NCBI RefSeq assembly: GCF_014041935.1
Contig: NZ_CP059491.1
Span: forward strand, 2,790,001 to 2,854,000
Source of the DNA: Gordonia jinghuaiqii
GTDB lineage: Bacteria > Actinomycetota > Actinomycetes > Mycobacteriales > Mycobacteriaceae
Direction of reading: 5' to 3'
DNA: 64,000 nucleotides
In this document: positions 26,296 through 36,093 of the stretch, one piece after another
Layout: every line of letters begins with the position of its first letter
Position numbering within the stretch: the stretch's first letter is position 1
Made by a program: the position numbers and the translations under genes
Notes under the pieces: generated by a model
Told to the model about the DNA's origin: nothing
The model's input: the letters and a program-made list of their open reading frames with translations, nothing else
Databases searched by the model: none

Positions 26296-26850
26296 GTGGA
26301 CCAGCAGAGAGTGGAGAGTCACGACGTGCGCCCGACGTCACTGACCCTGCCCGGAATCGTGCTGGGTGTGGGGCTCGGCGGATTCGTCGATGGGATCTTG
26401 TTGCACCAGATCCTGCAGTGGCATCACATGCTCACCAGCACCGGCCAGGACAGGCTCGGACTTGAATCCTATCCGGCGACGACCGTGCACGGATTGGAGA
26501 TCAACACCTTGTGGGACGGCTTGTTCCACACGTTCACCTGGCTGGCGGTCCTGCTGGGACTGGCACTGTTGTACGGACGTCTCAGTCGTGCCGGGGAGAG
26601 GACATGGACGGGCCGTGTCCTGTGGGGGTGGATTCTGACCGGCTGGGGACTGTTCAACCTGGTCGAGGGGATCATCGACCACCACATCCTCGGCATCCAC
26701 CATGTGCGCGCCGGTGAACACCAGACGCTATGGGACATCGGCTTTCTGGTCCTCGGCCTGTTGCTCGTGATCGTCGGGTGGCTGCTCCAGCGTTCGGCAC
26801 CGCGAGCGTCACACGCTGACGCCGTGGCGTCGACCCCATCGTCGAGGTGA
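26296..26850 (+). CDS. DUF2243 membrane protein
   Basis: 184-residue membrane protein with the DUF2243 signature GVGLGGFVDGILLHQILQWH near the N-terminus, then four spans with histidine-rich turns (LFHTFTW; GIIDHHILGIHHVR). GTG 26296 is preferred because AGGAGG ends 7 nt before it, whereas the ATG at 26290 is too close to that site. The stop overlaps the start of the CtaG-like gene (GTGA). Conserved His residues on membrane edges suggest metal or heme handling, but this is inference; the family is uncharacterised. Confidence 0.85.
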   Translation: MDQQRVESHDVRPTSLTLPGIVLGVGLGGFVDGILLHQILQWHHMLTSTGQDRLGLESYPATTVHGLEINTLWDGLFHTFTWLAVLLGLALLYGRLSRAGERTWTGRVLWGWILTGWGLFNLVEGIIDHHILGIHHVRAGEHQTLWDIGFLVLGLLLVIVGWLLQRSAPRASHADAVASTPSSR

Positions 26851-27671
26851 CCGTGTCGACCCCCGTTGCCGTCCTCGCTCACGGAGCAGGCGGGCAAGGC
26901 TTCTCGACGACCTTCGGCGCCTTGCTCGTGGCCGCTGTCGCGATCGCCGTGTACGGCGCTGCTGCCCTTCGCTGTCGTCAGGACCCCCGCGGATGGAGCG
27001 GATGGCGGACAGCAGGTTTCGTCGTCGGTGTCGGTCTCCTCGTCGTCGCCACCGTGCCCGCCGGCTCCGACGACCTCTCCGCCCACATGATCGGGCATCT
27101 TCTCATCGGAATGTATGCCCCACTGGCGCTGGCGCTCTCGGCGCCGGTGACGTTGCTGTTGCGGTCGACCCCCGCCGCCTTCGGCCGACGCCTCATGCAC
27201 ATCGTTCGGTCGCGGCCGGCGCGGATCGTTGCGCATCCGGTGGTGTTGCTGGTGGCGACGGTCGGCGGTCTCGTGGCCCTGTACTTCACCCCGCTGTTCG
27301 ACATCGCGGATTCGAACCCGGTCGTCCACGCCGCAGTGCACGTCCACTTCTTCGTCTCGGGTTACCTGTTCGCCTGGATGATCGCCGGACCGGATCCCGC
27401 ACCGGAGCGTCCATCGGTCCCGGTGCGCCTGGTCCTGATCGGGATCGCGGTCGCGGCGCATGCGGTAATCGCACAATTGATCCATGCCGGACTGTTCCTC
27501 GGTTTCGAGGCGCCCGCCGACGAACTACGCAGTGCCGGCTCTCTCATGTACTACTGGGGTGACATCGCCGAGATACTGCTCGCCCTGGCCATGTTGCGCA
27601 CCTGGCGGACCGACCGCGCTCTCAGCCGGCCGCGGGGTCGTTCGCCGGCGATTCCAGTCGCCCATCCATGA
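26847..27671 (+). CDS. CtaG-family cytochrome c oxidase assembly-like membrane protein
   Basis: 274-residue protein of the CtaG_Cox-type family (the Bacillus CtaG/caa3 assembly group), with about seven membrane spans. Recognisable parts: DDLSAHMIGHLLIGMYAPLA, PVVHAAVHVHFFVSGYLFAW and RSAGSLMYYWGDIAEILLALA. It is coupled to the DUF2243 gene. This pair recurs in actinobacteria and suggests a shared copper- or heme-related membrane role; no oxidase subunit gene is adjacent. Its last 50 bases overlap the converging gene that follows. Confidence 0.8.
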   Translation: MTVSTPVAVLAHGAGGQGFSTTFGALLVAAVAIAVYGAAALRCRQDPRGWSGWRTAGFVVGVGLLVVATVPAGSDDLSAHMIGHLLIGMYAPLALALSAPVTLLLRSTPAAFGRRLMHIVRSRPARIVAHPVVLLVATVGGLVALYFTPLFDIADSNPVVHAAVHVHFFVSGYLFAWMIAGPDPAPERPSVPVRLVLIGIAVAAHAVIAQLIHAGLFLGFEAPADELRSAGSLMYYWGDIAEILLALAMLRTWRTDRALSRPRGRSPAIPVAHP

Positions 27672-28509
27672 TGCGGGTGAGGCGCCGGAAGACGCCGATG
27701 CTGATCACACCCAGCACCATGAAGACGATACTGGCAGCGGCGCTGAGTGATTCGGTGAGCAACCCGGCGATACCGATGGCGAGCACGTAGATCGGTATCC
27801 AGTCGAAGAGGTGCAGGACGCTCTGCGGCTTCTCATCGGCCTCCCACCCTTCACGGTGGGCGGCTTGATACATCGCGTAGTCGGGGTAGAACTCGGTGAA
27901 CGCGATCGCGAACAGGGTTCCGCCGATCTGGATGATCCAGCCGGTCCAGAAATTGTTCGGGTCATCGAGCACGAGGTCGCCGAACGCACCCGATATCGCC
28001 GAGACCCCGAATCCCGCGACCCAGGCCCAGGTGATGACGTAGTTGATGCGCAGGAACAGCGGGTTGTCCCAGAGTTCCTTCTCGGTGGTCTCGCGCGCGT
28101 ACTGGAGCGTGAACGGTTGGCGGAGCAGGATGGACCCGAGCGCGAAGCAGACCAGCGCGACGTTGGTCATCTCCCCGCCCCACTTCTCCAGCCAGTCGAT
28201 GACACCCGCGGAGGCGAAGAGGGCGAGTACGGCCATCGTGCCGAAGTAGGCGACGTCGAACACCTCGAGCAGTTTGATGCTGTTGCCGCGTCTGTGACCG
28301 CCGATCACGAGCAGCAGCGACAGGGCGAAAGCCGCTGCTGCGGCTTCCTCGAACCGGCCGGGACCCGCGAGGAATGCCATCAGGATCCACGGCGACATAC
28401 CCGCGAAGGGCGAGTTCAGGAATGCGGTGAGCACGCGCCGGGTGCCGGACGGTGGCGCAGTCACCAATGGTGATGATTCGGGGACCGCACTGTTCTGATC
28501 GTTCGTCAT
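27622..28509 (-). CDS. Multi-span membrane protein of unknown function
   Basis: 295-residue protein with about seven hydrophobic segments, conserved-looking charged loops (RETTEKELWDNPLFLRINYV; FTEFYPDYAMYQAAHREGWE) and a Pro/Ser-rich N-terminus. I do not recognise a named family. It converges on and overlaps the CtaG-like gene by 50 nt at its 3' end. The ATG at 28509 is the first methionine. Confidence 0.7.
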   Translation of the reverse strand: MTNDQNSAVPESSPLVTAPPSGTRRVLTAFLNSPFAGMSPWILMAFLAGPGRFEEAAAAAFALSLLLVIGGHRRGNSIKLLEVFDVAYFGTMAVLALFASAGVIDWLEKWGGEMTNVALVCFALGSILLRQPFTLQYARETTEKELWDNPLFLRINYVITWAWVAGFGVSAISGAFGDLVLDDPNNFWTGWIIQIGGTLFAIAFTEFYPDYAMYQAAHREGWEADEKPQSVLHLFDWIPIYVLAIGIAGLLTESLSAAASIVFMVLGVISIGVFRRLTRIMDGRLESPANDPAAG

Positions 28510-28651
28510 GGCTGAATTGTCCGACTTGGCAGCCCGTTCCGCATCCCACTGCGACTATTGAGCACGAATTGGTGCATCGTGGCGTGACAGTGCGACCCCG
28601 GCAGCAGAGTCGTCGAGGCCGCACCGGCGTCATGTTCGGCTGTCCAGCGAC

Positions 28652-29818
28652 TCACGTATGGGGCGCGAGTACGACTGCCGCATTGTGCCCACCCATGCCG
28701 AGTGAGGTCTTCAGCGTGAGGCCGGGGTCCAATTCGGTTCGGCCGTCGAGCAACTGCGGGAGCAGGGCGTCGGCAACCGTCGGGGTCGCCGGGATCTCAC
28801 CCCGCTCATATCCCAGCAGCGACGCGGCGAGCTCAACGGCTCCTGCAGCGCCCTGACAGTGTCCGGCCAGCGGCTTCACCGAGAACACCTCTGCGTTGGG
28901 CAGCATGGTCTCGGCGATGGTGGCCTCCGCCCGGTCACATTGCCGCGTGCCCGGGCCGTGGGCGTTCAGGTATCGGATGTCGCCGCCTTCCACGCCGGCC
29001 ATCGTCAACGCCTGATCGACGCAGGCGCGGATGTTGACCAGTTCCGGATCGATGGACGTCACATGGAATGCGTCGTGAGTCATCGCTCCGCCCAACACAT
29101 CTGCGTATCCGTCGGTTCGCCTGTTGGTCATCGTGAACGCGATCGCCGCCTCACCGAAGGTGAACCCACGGCTGCCCTCCTGGAAAGGGCGGCAGGCGTT
29201 CAGCGCATCGGTGTCGGTGATGGCGACGCCGAGTTGTACGAACATGTTGACGACTTCCGGCTTGGCCGACAGATCGGTCGCGACCACCACGACGTCGTCG
29301 ACGAGATCCGAGTCGAGCCAGGACTTCGCGGTGACGATGGCAGCCGAACCGGACGTGCACATCGCCGAGACGTTCATGGCCGGCCCGTGGAATCCGTACT
29401 CCTGCATCAGCAACGACACCGGCGTCGACGGCGTCACCGAGAGGTACTGGCGACCGGTGTACCGGCCGATTCCGGACGTGACCATCGGATACATGTCCAG
29501 GTCACCGAGAACGCACGCATGCACAAGTCCCACGCGCGCACCAGGACTCCATCCCCGAGCCATCGCGTCGTCGATCGCTTCACGGGCGGCGGCGCGCATG
29601 GCGCGGGCGAACCGGGTCCGGCCGTCGGCCGGGTCACCGCCTTCGGGAACCTGCACTATCCATCCCGGGCTCTCGTCGTCGGAAGAACCGAAGCCGAACC
29701 CGCGGCGTAGGGCGGCAGCAGATTTGCCGGACGAGAGCCCACGCCAGAGGGCGTCGCGGCCCCAGCCGTATCCACTCACTGCCCCGAGTCCCGAGATCGT
29801 TGAACGCTGATTCGTCAT
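28652..29818 (-). CDS. Beta-ketoacyl synthase family protein
   Basis: 388-residue thiolase-fold condensing enzyme of the KAS I/II type. The active-site set is present: Cys154 in VSAMCTSGSAA, His287 in LNAHGPGTRQCD, Lys315 in FSVKPLAGH and His320 in the same motif. The glycine-rich terminus (TSLGMGGHNAAVVL) is typical. It stands alone with no acyl-carrier protein, malonyltransferase or ketoreductase gene around it. The GTRQCD (usually GTxxND) variation departs from housekeeping KasA/FabF, so a secondary-metabolite or lipid role is more likely than primary fatty-acid synthesis. Confidence 0.85.
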   Translation of the reverse strand: MTNQRSTISGLGAVSGYGWGRDALWRGLSSGKSAAALRRGFGFGSSDDESPGWIVQVPEGGDPADGRTRFARAMRAAAREAIDDAMARGWSPGARVGLVHACVLGDLDMYPMVTSGIGRYTGRQYLSVTPSTPVSLLMQEYGFHGPAMNVSAMCTSGSAAIVTAKSWLDSDLVDDVVVVATDLSAKPEVVNMFVQLGVAITDTDALNACRPFQEGSRGFTFGEAAIAFTMTNRRTDGYADVLGGAMTHDAFHVTSIDPELVNIRACVDQALTMAGVEGGDIRYLNAHGPGTRQCDRAEATIAETMLPNAEVFSVKPLAGHCQGAAGAVELAASLLGYERGEIPATPTVADALLPQLLDGRTELDPGLTLKTSLGMGGHNAAVVLAPHT

Positions 29819-30009
29819 TGTGATGCACTTTCTTTGATGGCTGCGATGGCGAGGGGTCCATCGCGGTTACCCGACCGGGTGACCCGCTACCAGAATCTCG
29901 CGCAAACCCGACATCCCACCAGCTCACTCACTTAATTTCGGTGTGCGATGTTCAATCCGCGCACACTCGCCCCACCTACATCACCCGTTTCGTCCTGCCG
30001 TAGGGGAAC

Positions 30010-32520
30010 ATGGAACATGGACGGCGGGGGTCGAACGACATGGCCGTGAGGAGGGTGAGGGTGGCAGATCTGACGCCAGATGACGATCGGTCGGAACTCG
30101 TCGCTCCGCACGCCGAGCCGATGGCTCCCTCCGCCGATGCCGCGGTGGCCGAACGCTACCGTTTGCTTCTCGAACTCAGTCCGGATGCGATCGCGGTCCA
30201 CCAGGACGGCGAGATCGTCTACGTGAACTCCGCTGCCCTCGACTTCGCGCGGATCGAGGATCGAGACGACATGCTCGGTCGTTCCATCACCGAGTTCGTC
30301 CATCCCGATGAGCTTCCGCAGATGATCGAGCGGATCGTCGGCATGGGCGACGAAGCCGGAGCGGCGACCGTTCCCGAAGAGGTCGTGATGGTCGATTCCC
30401 ATGGGGTGTCCCGTCCGATGGAGGTCACGTCCGTGCGGACCGTGTGGCGCGACCGAGCGGCATATCAGGTCATCCTTCGCGACGTGAGTGCGCAGAAGGC
30501 GGTCGAGTCCACGCTGCGCCGGCAGGCTGCCCTCCTCGACCACGTCAGCAACGCGGTCATCGCCGTCGACGACGACATGACGGTTCGTTCGTGGAATCCG
30601 GCGGCCGAGCAGATGTACGGTCTGCTCGCTGCCGATGCCATCGGTCACGACCTCGACGAGGTGGTGAGTGCGCATGTGGACCCACACGCGGCGGTCTCGC
30701 TCGGCGGCACGGTCGACCAGTTGCATCGACGCGCCGACACCGGACGGTCGTTTCTCGCGCACACCTCCGTGACGACCATGGACGACGGCTTCCTCATCGT
30801 CGCCGAACCGACCCGCCGACCGCTGATCGACCGCCTGGGCACCATCCTCGCCGCCCTCCACCAGGCGGTCATCGTGGTCCGCGAAGACGGGGCCATCGAG
30901 CTTGCCAACCCCGCTGCCGCCACCATGCTCGGTCCCGACGCGATCCCCGGGGCGAGCGTGTACGAGATGCCACTGGATTTCGTCGGGGACGAATCACCGA
31001 TCGCGACGTGCCTCCGAACCGGGGCGGCGATCACCGACGCGACCGCGACGATCCGGACGCCCGCGGGGGATCGGTGGCTGTCCTGCAGTTGCCGGCCCAT
31101 CGACGACGTCGCCACCGAGGTCGTCGCGCTCGTGTCCTTCGTCGACATCACCGATCGGCACCGCGAACGCACCCAGCTGGCGTGGGAGGCCGTGCACGAT
31201 CCACTGACCGGGCTGTACAACCGCGCCGGGATCATCCGCGAGCTCGAGTCGCACATGACAGCACTCGGAGAGGACAACGATCTCAGCTGCGTCGCCATCT
31301 ACTACATCGACCTCGACAGCTTCAAGCTCGTCAACGACTCACTCGGCCACGCAGTCGGCGACGAGGTACTGCACACCGTCGCGCAGCGGCTCGCGTCGGC
31401 GACGCCGGACGAGGCAGCTGTCGGACGGATCGGCGGTGACGAGTTCGTCCTCGTCGCCACCCTCGGGATCGCCTGCTCCGCAGAGGAGATCGAGCATCAC
31501 ATCGACAAGATCCGTGCGACGGTGTACGAACCGATCGCGGTGAGCACGCGCAGCGAACCGTTGACGGTGGAGGCGAGCATCGGCGTCGCCACCGTCACCT
31601 CCGAGGACGACTACACCGCCACCGACCTCCTGCGCGACGCAGACATCGCTCTCTATCAGGCGCGCAAGGCTTCTCGTGCACCCTACGTCCACTTCCGGAC
31701 GCACCACCGGGAAGAACTGCAGCGTCGGCAGCGCATCGAAGAGGAACTCCGACGTGCACTCGACAGCGACCCCCGTCAGTTCGAGATCCACTACCAGCCC
31801 ATCGTCTCGACCGTCGACGGCACGCTTGTGGGACTCGAAGGTCTCCTGCGATGGCGGCACCCGGAGCTGGGTTCGATCTCGCCCGCCGAATTCATCCCCC
31901 TCGCAGAGGAATCCAATCTCATCGACCGCGTCGGTGCGTATGTACTGAGCACCGCGTCGGCCGAGGTGGTCGCGGTTCCACAATTGGAGGGGGTGATGTT
32001 GTGTATCAACGTCTCACGACGCGAACTCACCAACGGCCAGTTCCTGATGCGCCTGCAGGAGAACTTCACCACGTCGGGATTGAGGCCGGAATCGCTCTGC
32101 CTGGAGATCACCGAGAGTGCTCTCGCCCCGCTCGACACCGAGCTCCTCAGTCTCCTGGGTGACGTGCGCGCGCTGGGCACACAGGTGTCGCTCGACGACT
32201 TCGGCACGGGCGCCTCGTCTCTCAGCGAGTTCTACCGTCTCCCCGTCACCGTCCTGAAAACCGCCAAGTCCTTCGTCGACGCCCTCGACGAACACCACAG
32301 CGCACAAGCGATCCTCGCCGGAATCGTGACCATGGCCCACGCCGCCGGGATGAGAGTGGTCGCCGAGGGTGTGGAAACCGCCGCGCAGGCCGCCACCGTC
32401 GCAGCGGTGGGGTGCGACCTCGCCCAGGGCTATCACCTCGGCCGCCCGGTACCACTGCCCGACGTCATCAGCTCGGGAGTCCTGATCGGGGTCGATCCGT
32501 CGGTGTGGCAGAAGGCCTGA
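30010..32520 (+). CDS. PAS-PAS-PAS-GGDEF-EAL c-di-GMP turnover protein
   Basis: 836-residue cytoplasmic sensor. Three PAS-like modules span about residues 45-155, 160-275 and 277-385. A GGDEF domain follows (intact GGDEF at 475-479) and then an EAL domain (EGLLRW with catalytic Glu610, NVS, ITES, DDFGTG at 729, LKTAKSF, EGVETAAQA and a DLAQGY Gln). All expected EAL metal and base residues are present, so both cyclase and phosphodiesterase activity are possible. The RxxD inhibitory site before GGDEF is absent. There are no membrane spans. The start is uncertain among ATG 30010, ATG 30040 and GTG 30061, the last close behind AGGAGG. Confidence 0.92.
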   Translation: MEHGRRGSNDMAVRRVRVADLTPDDDRSELVAPHAEPMAPSADAAVAERYRLLLELSPDAIAVHQDGEIVYVNSAALDFARIEDRDDMLGRSITEFVHPDELPQMIERIVGMGDEAGAATVPEEVVMVDSHGVSRPMEVTSVRTVWRDRAAYQVILRDVSAQKAVESTLRRQAALLDHVSNAVIAVDDDMTVRSWNPAAEQMYGLLAADAIGHDLDEVVSAHVDPHAAVSLGGTVDQLHRRADTGRSFLAHTSVTTMDDGFLIVAEPTRRPLIDRLGTILAALHQAVIVVREDGAIELANPAAATMLGPDAIPGASVYEMPLDFVGDESPIATCLRTGAAITDATATIRTPAGDRWLSCSCRPIDDVATEVVALVSFVDITDRHRERTQLAWEAVHDPLTGLYNRAGIIRELESHMTALGEDNDLSCVAIYYIDLDSFKLVNDSLGHAVGDEVLHTVAQRLASATPDEAAVGRIGGDEFVLVATLGIACSAEEIEHHIDKIRATVYEPIAVSTRSEPLTVEASIGVATVTSEDDYTATDLLRDADIALYQARKASRAPYVHFRTHHREELQRRQRIEEELRRALDSDPRQFEIHYQPIVSTVDGTLVGLEGLLRWRHPELGSISPAEFIPLAEESNLIDRVGAYVLSTASAEVVAVPQLEGVMLCINVSRRELTNGQFLMRLQENFTTSGLRPESLCLEITESALAPLDTELLSLLGDVRALGTQVSLDDFGTGASSLSEFYRLPVTVLKTAKSFVDALDEHHSAQAILAGIVTMAHAAGMRVVAEGVETAAQAATVAAVGCDLAQGYHLGRPVPLPDVISSGVLIGVDPSVWQKA

Positions 32521-32708
32521 GGGTTCGACTCTCATCGTCGACGCGTCCGACATCGTGACCCGGCTGTGGTCGATATCGTCGGTGACGACGGGCCGCGCGA
32601 GTAGATTGGTTCGCAGCGTCGGGACTCGGCGAACATGAAACCGGACAGCGAGGTCACGGACATGACACACATCCTGCGGTGGTGCCCTTCGTCGAGCGGG
32701 GCCGGGCA

Positions 32709-34178
32709 ATGAGCGACGCGCAGCAACGAGAAGTCGCCGAACAGCACACCGCGAAGGTCATCGGCGTCACCGTCGCCGCCGCGGTCGGCGGGTTCCTGTT
32801 CGGCTTCGACAGTTCGGTCGTCAACGGCGCGGTGGACTCGATCGAATCGAATTTCGGTCTCGGCAAGCTGATGACCGGTTTCGCCGTCGCCATCGCCCTG
32901 CTCGGCTGTGCCCTGGGCGCGTGGTTCGCCGGACGCCTCGCCGACATCTGGGGCCGCAAACGCGTGATGCTGCTGGGCTCCGCCCTTTTCATCATCTCCG
33001 CGATCGGCACCGGATTCACCCAGACCATCCCGGACCTGTTGCTGTGGCGCGTACTCGGCGGTATCGGCATCGGAATCGCATCGGTGATCGCACCCGCCTA
33101 CATCTCCGAGATCGCACCGGCGCGCTATCGCGGCGCGCTGGCCTCGATGCAGCAACTCGCGATCACGCTGGGTATTTTCGCGGCTCTGTTGTCCGACTCA
33201 CTCTTCGCCGACAGCGCAGGTGGGGCGTCGAGCGACTTCTGGTGGGGCCTGGAAGCATGGCGCTGGATGTTCCTCGTCGGCGTCATCCCCGCCGTCGTCT
33301 ACGGTGTGCTCGCGTTGCTGATCCCCGAGTCGCCGCGATATCTGGTGGGACGCAACCGAGACGCCGAAGCGGCTCGGATCCTGCAGGAGGTGACCGGCGA
33401 GGCGAATCCACTCGCGCGGGTGAAAGAGATCAAGCTGACGGTCAAGCGTGAGGCGAAATCGTCCCTCAAGGACATCAGCGGCCCGTCGTTCGGACTTCAC
33501 CCTCTCGTGTGGGTCGGCATCTGGCTGGCGGTCTTCCAGCAGTTCGTCGGCATCAACGCGATCTTCTACTACTCGACGACGCTCTGGCAGTCCGTCGGAT
33601 TCTCCGAGAGCGACTCGTTCAAGACGTCGGTCATCACGGCGGTCATCAACGTCGCGATGACGTTTGTCGCCATCCTCTTCGTTGACCGCATCGGGCGTCG
33701 AAAGCTGTTGCTGGCCGGGTCTGTCGGCATGTTCATCGGTCTTCTCATGGCATGCGTGGCGTTCACACAGCAGATCGGCGAAGGCGAGAACATCTCGCTG
33801 CCCGACCCCTGGGGCGTGATCGCACTGATCGGTGCGAATCTGTTCGTCGTCGCGTTCGCGGCGACGTGGGGTCCGGTGATGTGGGTGATGCTGGGGGAGA
33901 TGTTCCCCAACCGCGTCCGCGGTGTCGCGCTCGGCGTCTGCACCGCGGTGAACTGGGTCGCCAACTTCACCATCTCGATGCTGTTCCCGCCGATGACCGA
34001 AGCCGTCGGGCTGGGAATCATCTACGGATTCTTCGCCTTCTGTGCAGCTGCGTCGTTCTTCTACGTGTACAAGAAGGTCGAGGAGACCAAGGGGCTCGAA
34101 CTCGAGGACATGGATTCGGTGGCCGCCTCCCGGCTGTCACAGTTCAACGCTGTCAAGAAAGCAAAGGACAACGCCTGA
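32709..34178 (+). CDS. Sugar porter family MFS transporter
   Basis: 489-residue, 12-span major facilitator of the sugar-porter family. Signature motifs are all visible: GRLADIWGRKRVMLLG in loop 2-3, PESPRYLVGRNRD after span 6, FQQFVGINAIFYYS in span 7, DRIGRRKLLLAG in loop 8-9 and a closing EETKGLELEDMD. ATG 32709 is preferred to the in-frame 32679 start because the cytoplasmic N-terminus then matches family length. Probably a proton-coupled hexose or polyol importer; the sugar is not identifiable. No catabolic genes or sugar regulator lie next to it. Confidence 0.9.
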   Translation: MSDAQQREVAEQHTAKVIGVTVAAAVGGFLFGFDSSVVNGAVDSIESNFGLGKLMTGFAVAIALLGCALGAWFAGRLADIWGRKRVMLLGSALFIISAIGTGFTQTIPDLLLWRVLGGIGIGIASVIAPAYISEIAPARYRGALASMQQLAITLGIFAALLSDSLFADSAGGASSDFWWGLEAWRWMFLVGVIPAVVYGVLALLIPESPRYLVGRNRDAEAARILQEVTGEANPLARVKEIKLTVKREAKSSLKDISGPSFGLHPLVWVGIWLAVFQQFVGINAIFYYSTTLWQSVGFSESDSFKTSVITAVINVAMTFVAILFVDRIGRRKLLLAGSVGMFIGLLMACVAFTQQIGEGENISLPDPWGVIALIGANLFVVAFAATWGPVMWVMLGEMFPNRVRGVALGVCTAVNWVANFTISMLFPPMTEAVGLGIIYGFFAFCAAASFFYVYKKVEETKGLELEDMDSVAASRLSQFNAVKKAKDNA

Positions 34179-34202
34179 CCCCCGTGGGCGACGGATACAC
34201 AC

Positions 34203-35216
34203 ATGTTCGATCTTCGTGATCTTCCTCGTCGTGTGCTCGCGGCGCCGATGGCCGGTGGGCCGACCACCCCGGAACTCGTGATCGCTGTCGGCGAGGCAGG
34301 CGGTGTCGGTCAACTGGCAGCCGGCTATCTGACGCCACAGAAGCTCGCCGCAGACCTCGCCGCGGTGCGGGCAGGCGGCACCGAGACCTTCGGGGTCAAC
34401 ATCTTCGTCCCCGAGACCGAACCGGTGAACCGAGACAACGTCGCCCGGTACCGCTCCGAACTCATGGACTACGCGGCCTCGCTGGGCGTCGAGCTTCCGC
34501 CCCTCGACGAGCTCGGCGACGATGACGACCACTTCGATTCGAAGGTCCGCCTCGTGTGCGAGGAGCGAATCCCCCTCGTCTCCTTCGCCTTCGGCTGCCC
34601 GTCGAAAGCGACGGTCGACGAGCTGCACCGGTACGGCTGCAGTGTCGGGATCACCGTCACCACCGCCGACGACGCCGCGATCGCCCAGCACGCCGGTGCG
34701 GACTGGCTCTGCGTGCAAGGGCCCGGCGCCGGCGGCCACCGCTCGGTGTTCGACCGCCGGATCGACCCTCCCACACAGCCTCTGGACGACCTGATCCGTG
34801 CTGTCCAGGACCGTGTTCGACTTCCTGTCGTGGCGGCCGGAGGTATCGCGACCGCCGAACGCGCGCAGGAGATCCGGGCACTCGGACCCGTCGCGGTTCA
34901 GGTTGGTACGACGCTGCTGCGGACGACCGAGGCGGGCACCAAACCCGCGCATTGCGCGGCGCTCGCCGACCCGTCCCGCACCGAGACGGTGGTCACCCGC
35001 GCGTTCAGCGGCAGACCTGCTCGTGCACTGCGTAACCGGTTCACCGACAGGTTCTCCGACGCCGCGGTCGCAGAGTATCCGGCAGTCAACACACTCACCG
35101 GAGGTCTCCGACGGGCCGCGAGCACCGATCCCGATGCGATCAACCTGTGGGCCGGAACCGGCTTTCGCGAGGCAGTCGTCGAGTCCGCCGCTGCCACCGT
35201 CGAACGCCTGGGCTGA
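34203..35216 (+). CDS. Nitronate monooxygenase (2-nitropropane dioxygenase family)
   Basis: 337-residue FMN-binding TIM-barrel enzyme. Visible: RVLAAPMAGGPTTPELVIAV at the N-terminus, AGADWLCVQGPGAGGHRSVF (His of the active site) at about 165-185, and the phosphate-binding AAGGIATAERAQ plus VQVGTTLLRTTEAG. These proteins oxidise propionate-3-nitronate or related alkyl nitronates. It lies 24 nt behind the transporter gene, so it may be on the same transcript, and converges on the SDR gene with a 12-nt gap. Confidence 0.88.
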   Translation: MFDLRDLPRRVLAAPMAGGPTTPELVIAVGEAGGVGQLAAGYLTPQKLAADLAAVRAGGTETFGVNIFVPETEPVNRDNVARYRSELMDYAASLGVELPPLDELGDDDDHFDSKVRLVCEERIPLVSFAFGCPSKATVDELHRYGCSVGITVTTADDAAIAQHAGADWLCVQGPGAGGHRSVFDRRIDPPTQPLDDLIRAVQDRVRLPVVAAGGIATAERAQEIRALGPVAVQVGTTLLRTTEAGTKPAHCAALADPSRTETVVTRAFSGRPARALRNRFTDRFSDAAVAEYPAVNTLTGGLRRAASTDPDAINLWAGTGFREAVVESAAATVERLG

Positions 35217-35228
35217 GGGCGGCTCCAC

Positions 35229-35993
35229 TCAGGACCCGTGGGGGTCGGCCTGATTGAGCATGGCGACCACGTCGGCGTAGTAGCCGCGCGCCTCGCCGTA
35301 CCGCAGGACCTTCACCCGCTCGACGTGCAACTCGATGGCCTCCGGTTGTGACTCGATGAGCGCGACGACCTCGGTGACGAAGTCGTCGAGAGGCATCGCG
35401 AAGTCGCTGTCGCGATGTCCGGGCATCAGGTCCGTTCGTACCGCGGGCGGCACCAGTTCGACGACGTCCACCGAGGTGTCGGCAAACTGGAGTCGCAACG
35501 ATTCGCTCAGCATGTGGATGGCGGCCTTGGTCGCGTTGTAGGTCGGCGTGGCGCGCAGCGGGGTGAAGGCGAGTCCCGAGGAGACCGTCATGATCGTGGC
35601 CGCGGGTTGTGCCAACAGGTGTTCGATGAACGCGGCGATCAGCCGGACAGGACCGAGGAGGTTGGTCGTGACGGTGGCTTCGGCCGACGCCAGGAAGCCC
35701 GCGGGGGAGGACCAGTCCTCGACGCGCATGATCCCGGCCATGGTGATGAGCACATTGAGCTTCGGGTGATCGGCGATGACCTGCTTTGCGGCGGACTCGA
35801 CGGCGGCCGGGTCGGTGGTGTCGATCGAGACGGTGTGCAGGCCGGGGTGTTCGCGGCCGAGCCGGTCGAGCAGTTCGGTGCGTCGGCCTCCGACGATGAC
35901 GGTGTTGCCCTTCTCGTGCAGGCGCAGGGCCAGCGCGAGGCCGATGCCGCTGGTCGCGCCGGGAATGTAGATGGTGTTTCCGGTGATGTTCAT
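35229..35993 (-). CDS. Short-chain dehydrogenase/reductase (DltE-like)
   Basis: 254-residue classical SDR: nucleotide motif PGATSGIGLALAL (first Gly of TGxxxGIG replaced by Pro-Gly), an ITMAGI motif in place of NNAG, and catalytic Ser (VSSGLAF) and YNATK. ATG 35993 starts at the conserved strand; an earlier ATG at 36011 would extend toward the divergent XRE gene. Divergence from the XRE-type regulator at 36094 suggests control by it. Substrate unknown. Confidence 0.86.
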   Translation of the reverse strand: MNITGNTIYIPGATSGIGLALALRLHEKGNTVIVGGRRTELLDRLGREHPGLHTVSIDTTDPAAVESAAKQVIADHPKLNVLITMAGIMRVEDWSSPAGFLASAEATVTTNLLGPVRLIAAFIEHLLAQPAATIMTVSSGLAFTPLRATPTYNATKAAIHMLSESLRLQFADTSVDVVELVPPAVRTDLMPGHRDSDFAMPLDDFVTEVVALIESQPEAIELHVERVKVLRYGEARGYYADVVAMLNQADPHGS

Positions 35994-36093
35994 GCACTCA
36001 GCGTCGAACACCCCAGGCGGCCTATCCAGAGACCACTCATCCGGGGATCGCCGATCCCTGGCTCAGGCGTCGGGTCGTCGGGATACTGGTCGG

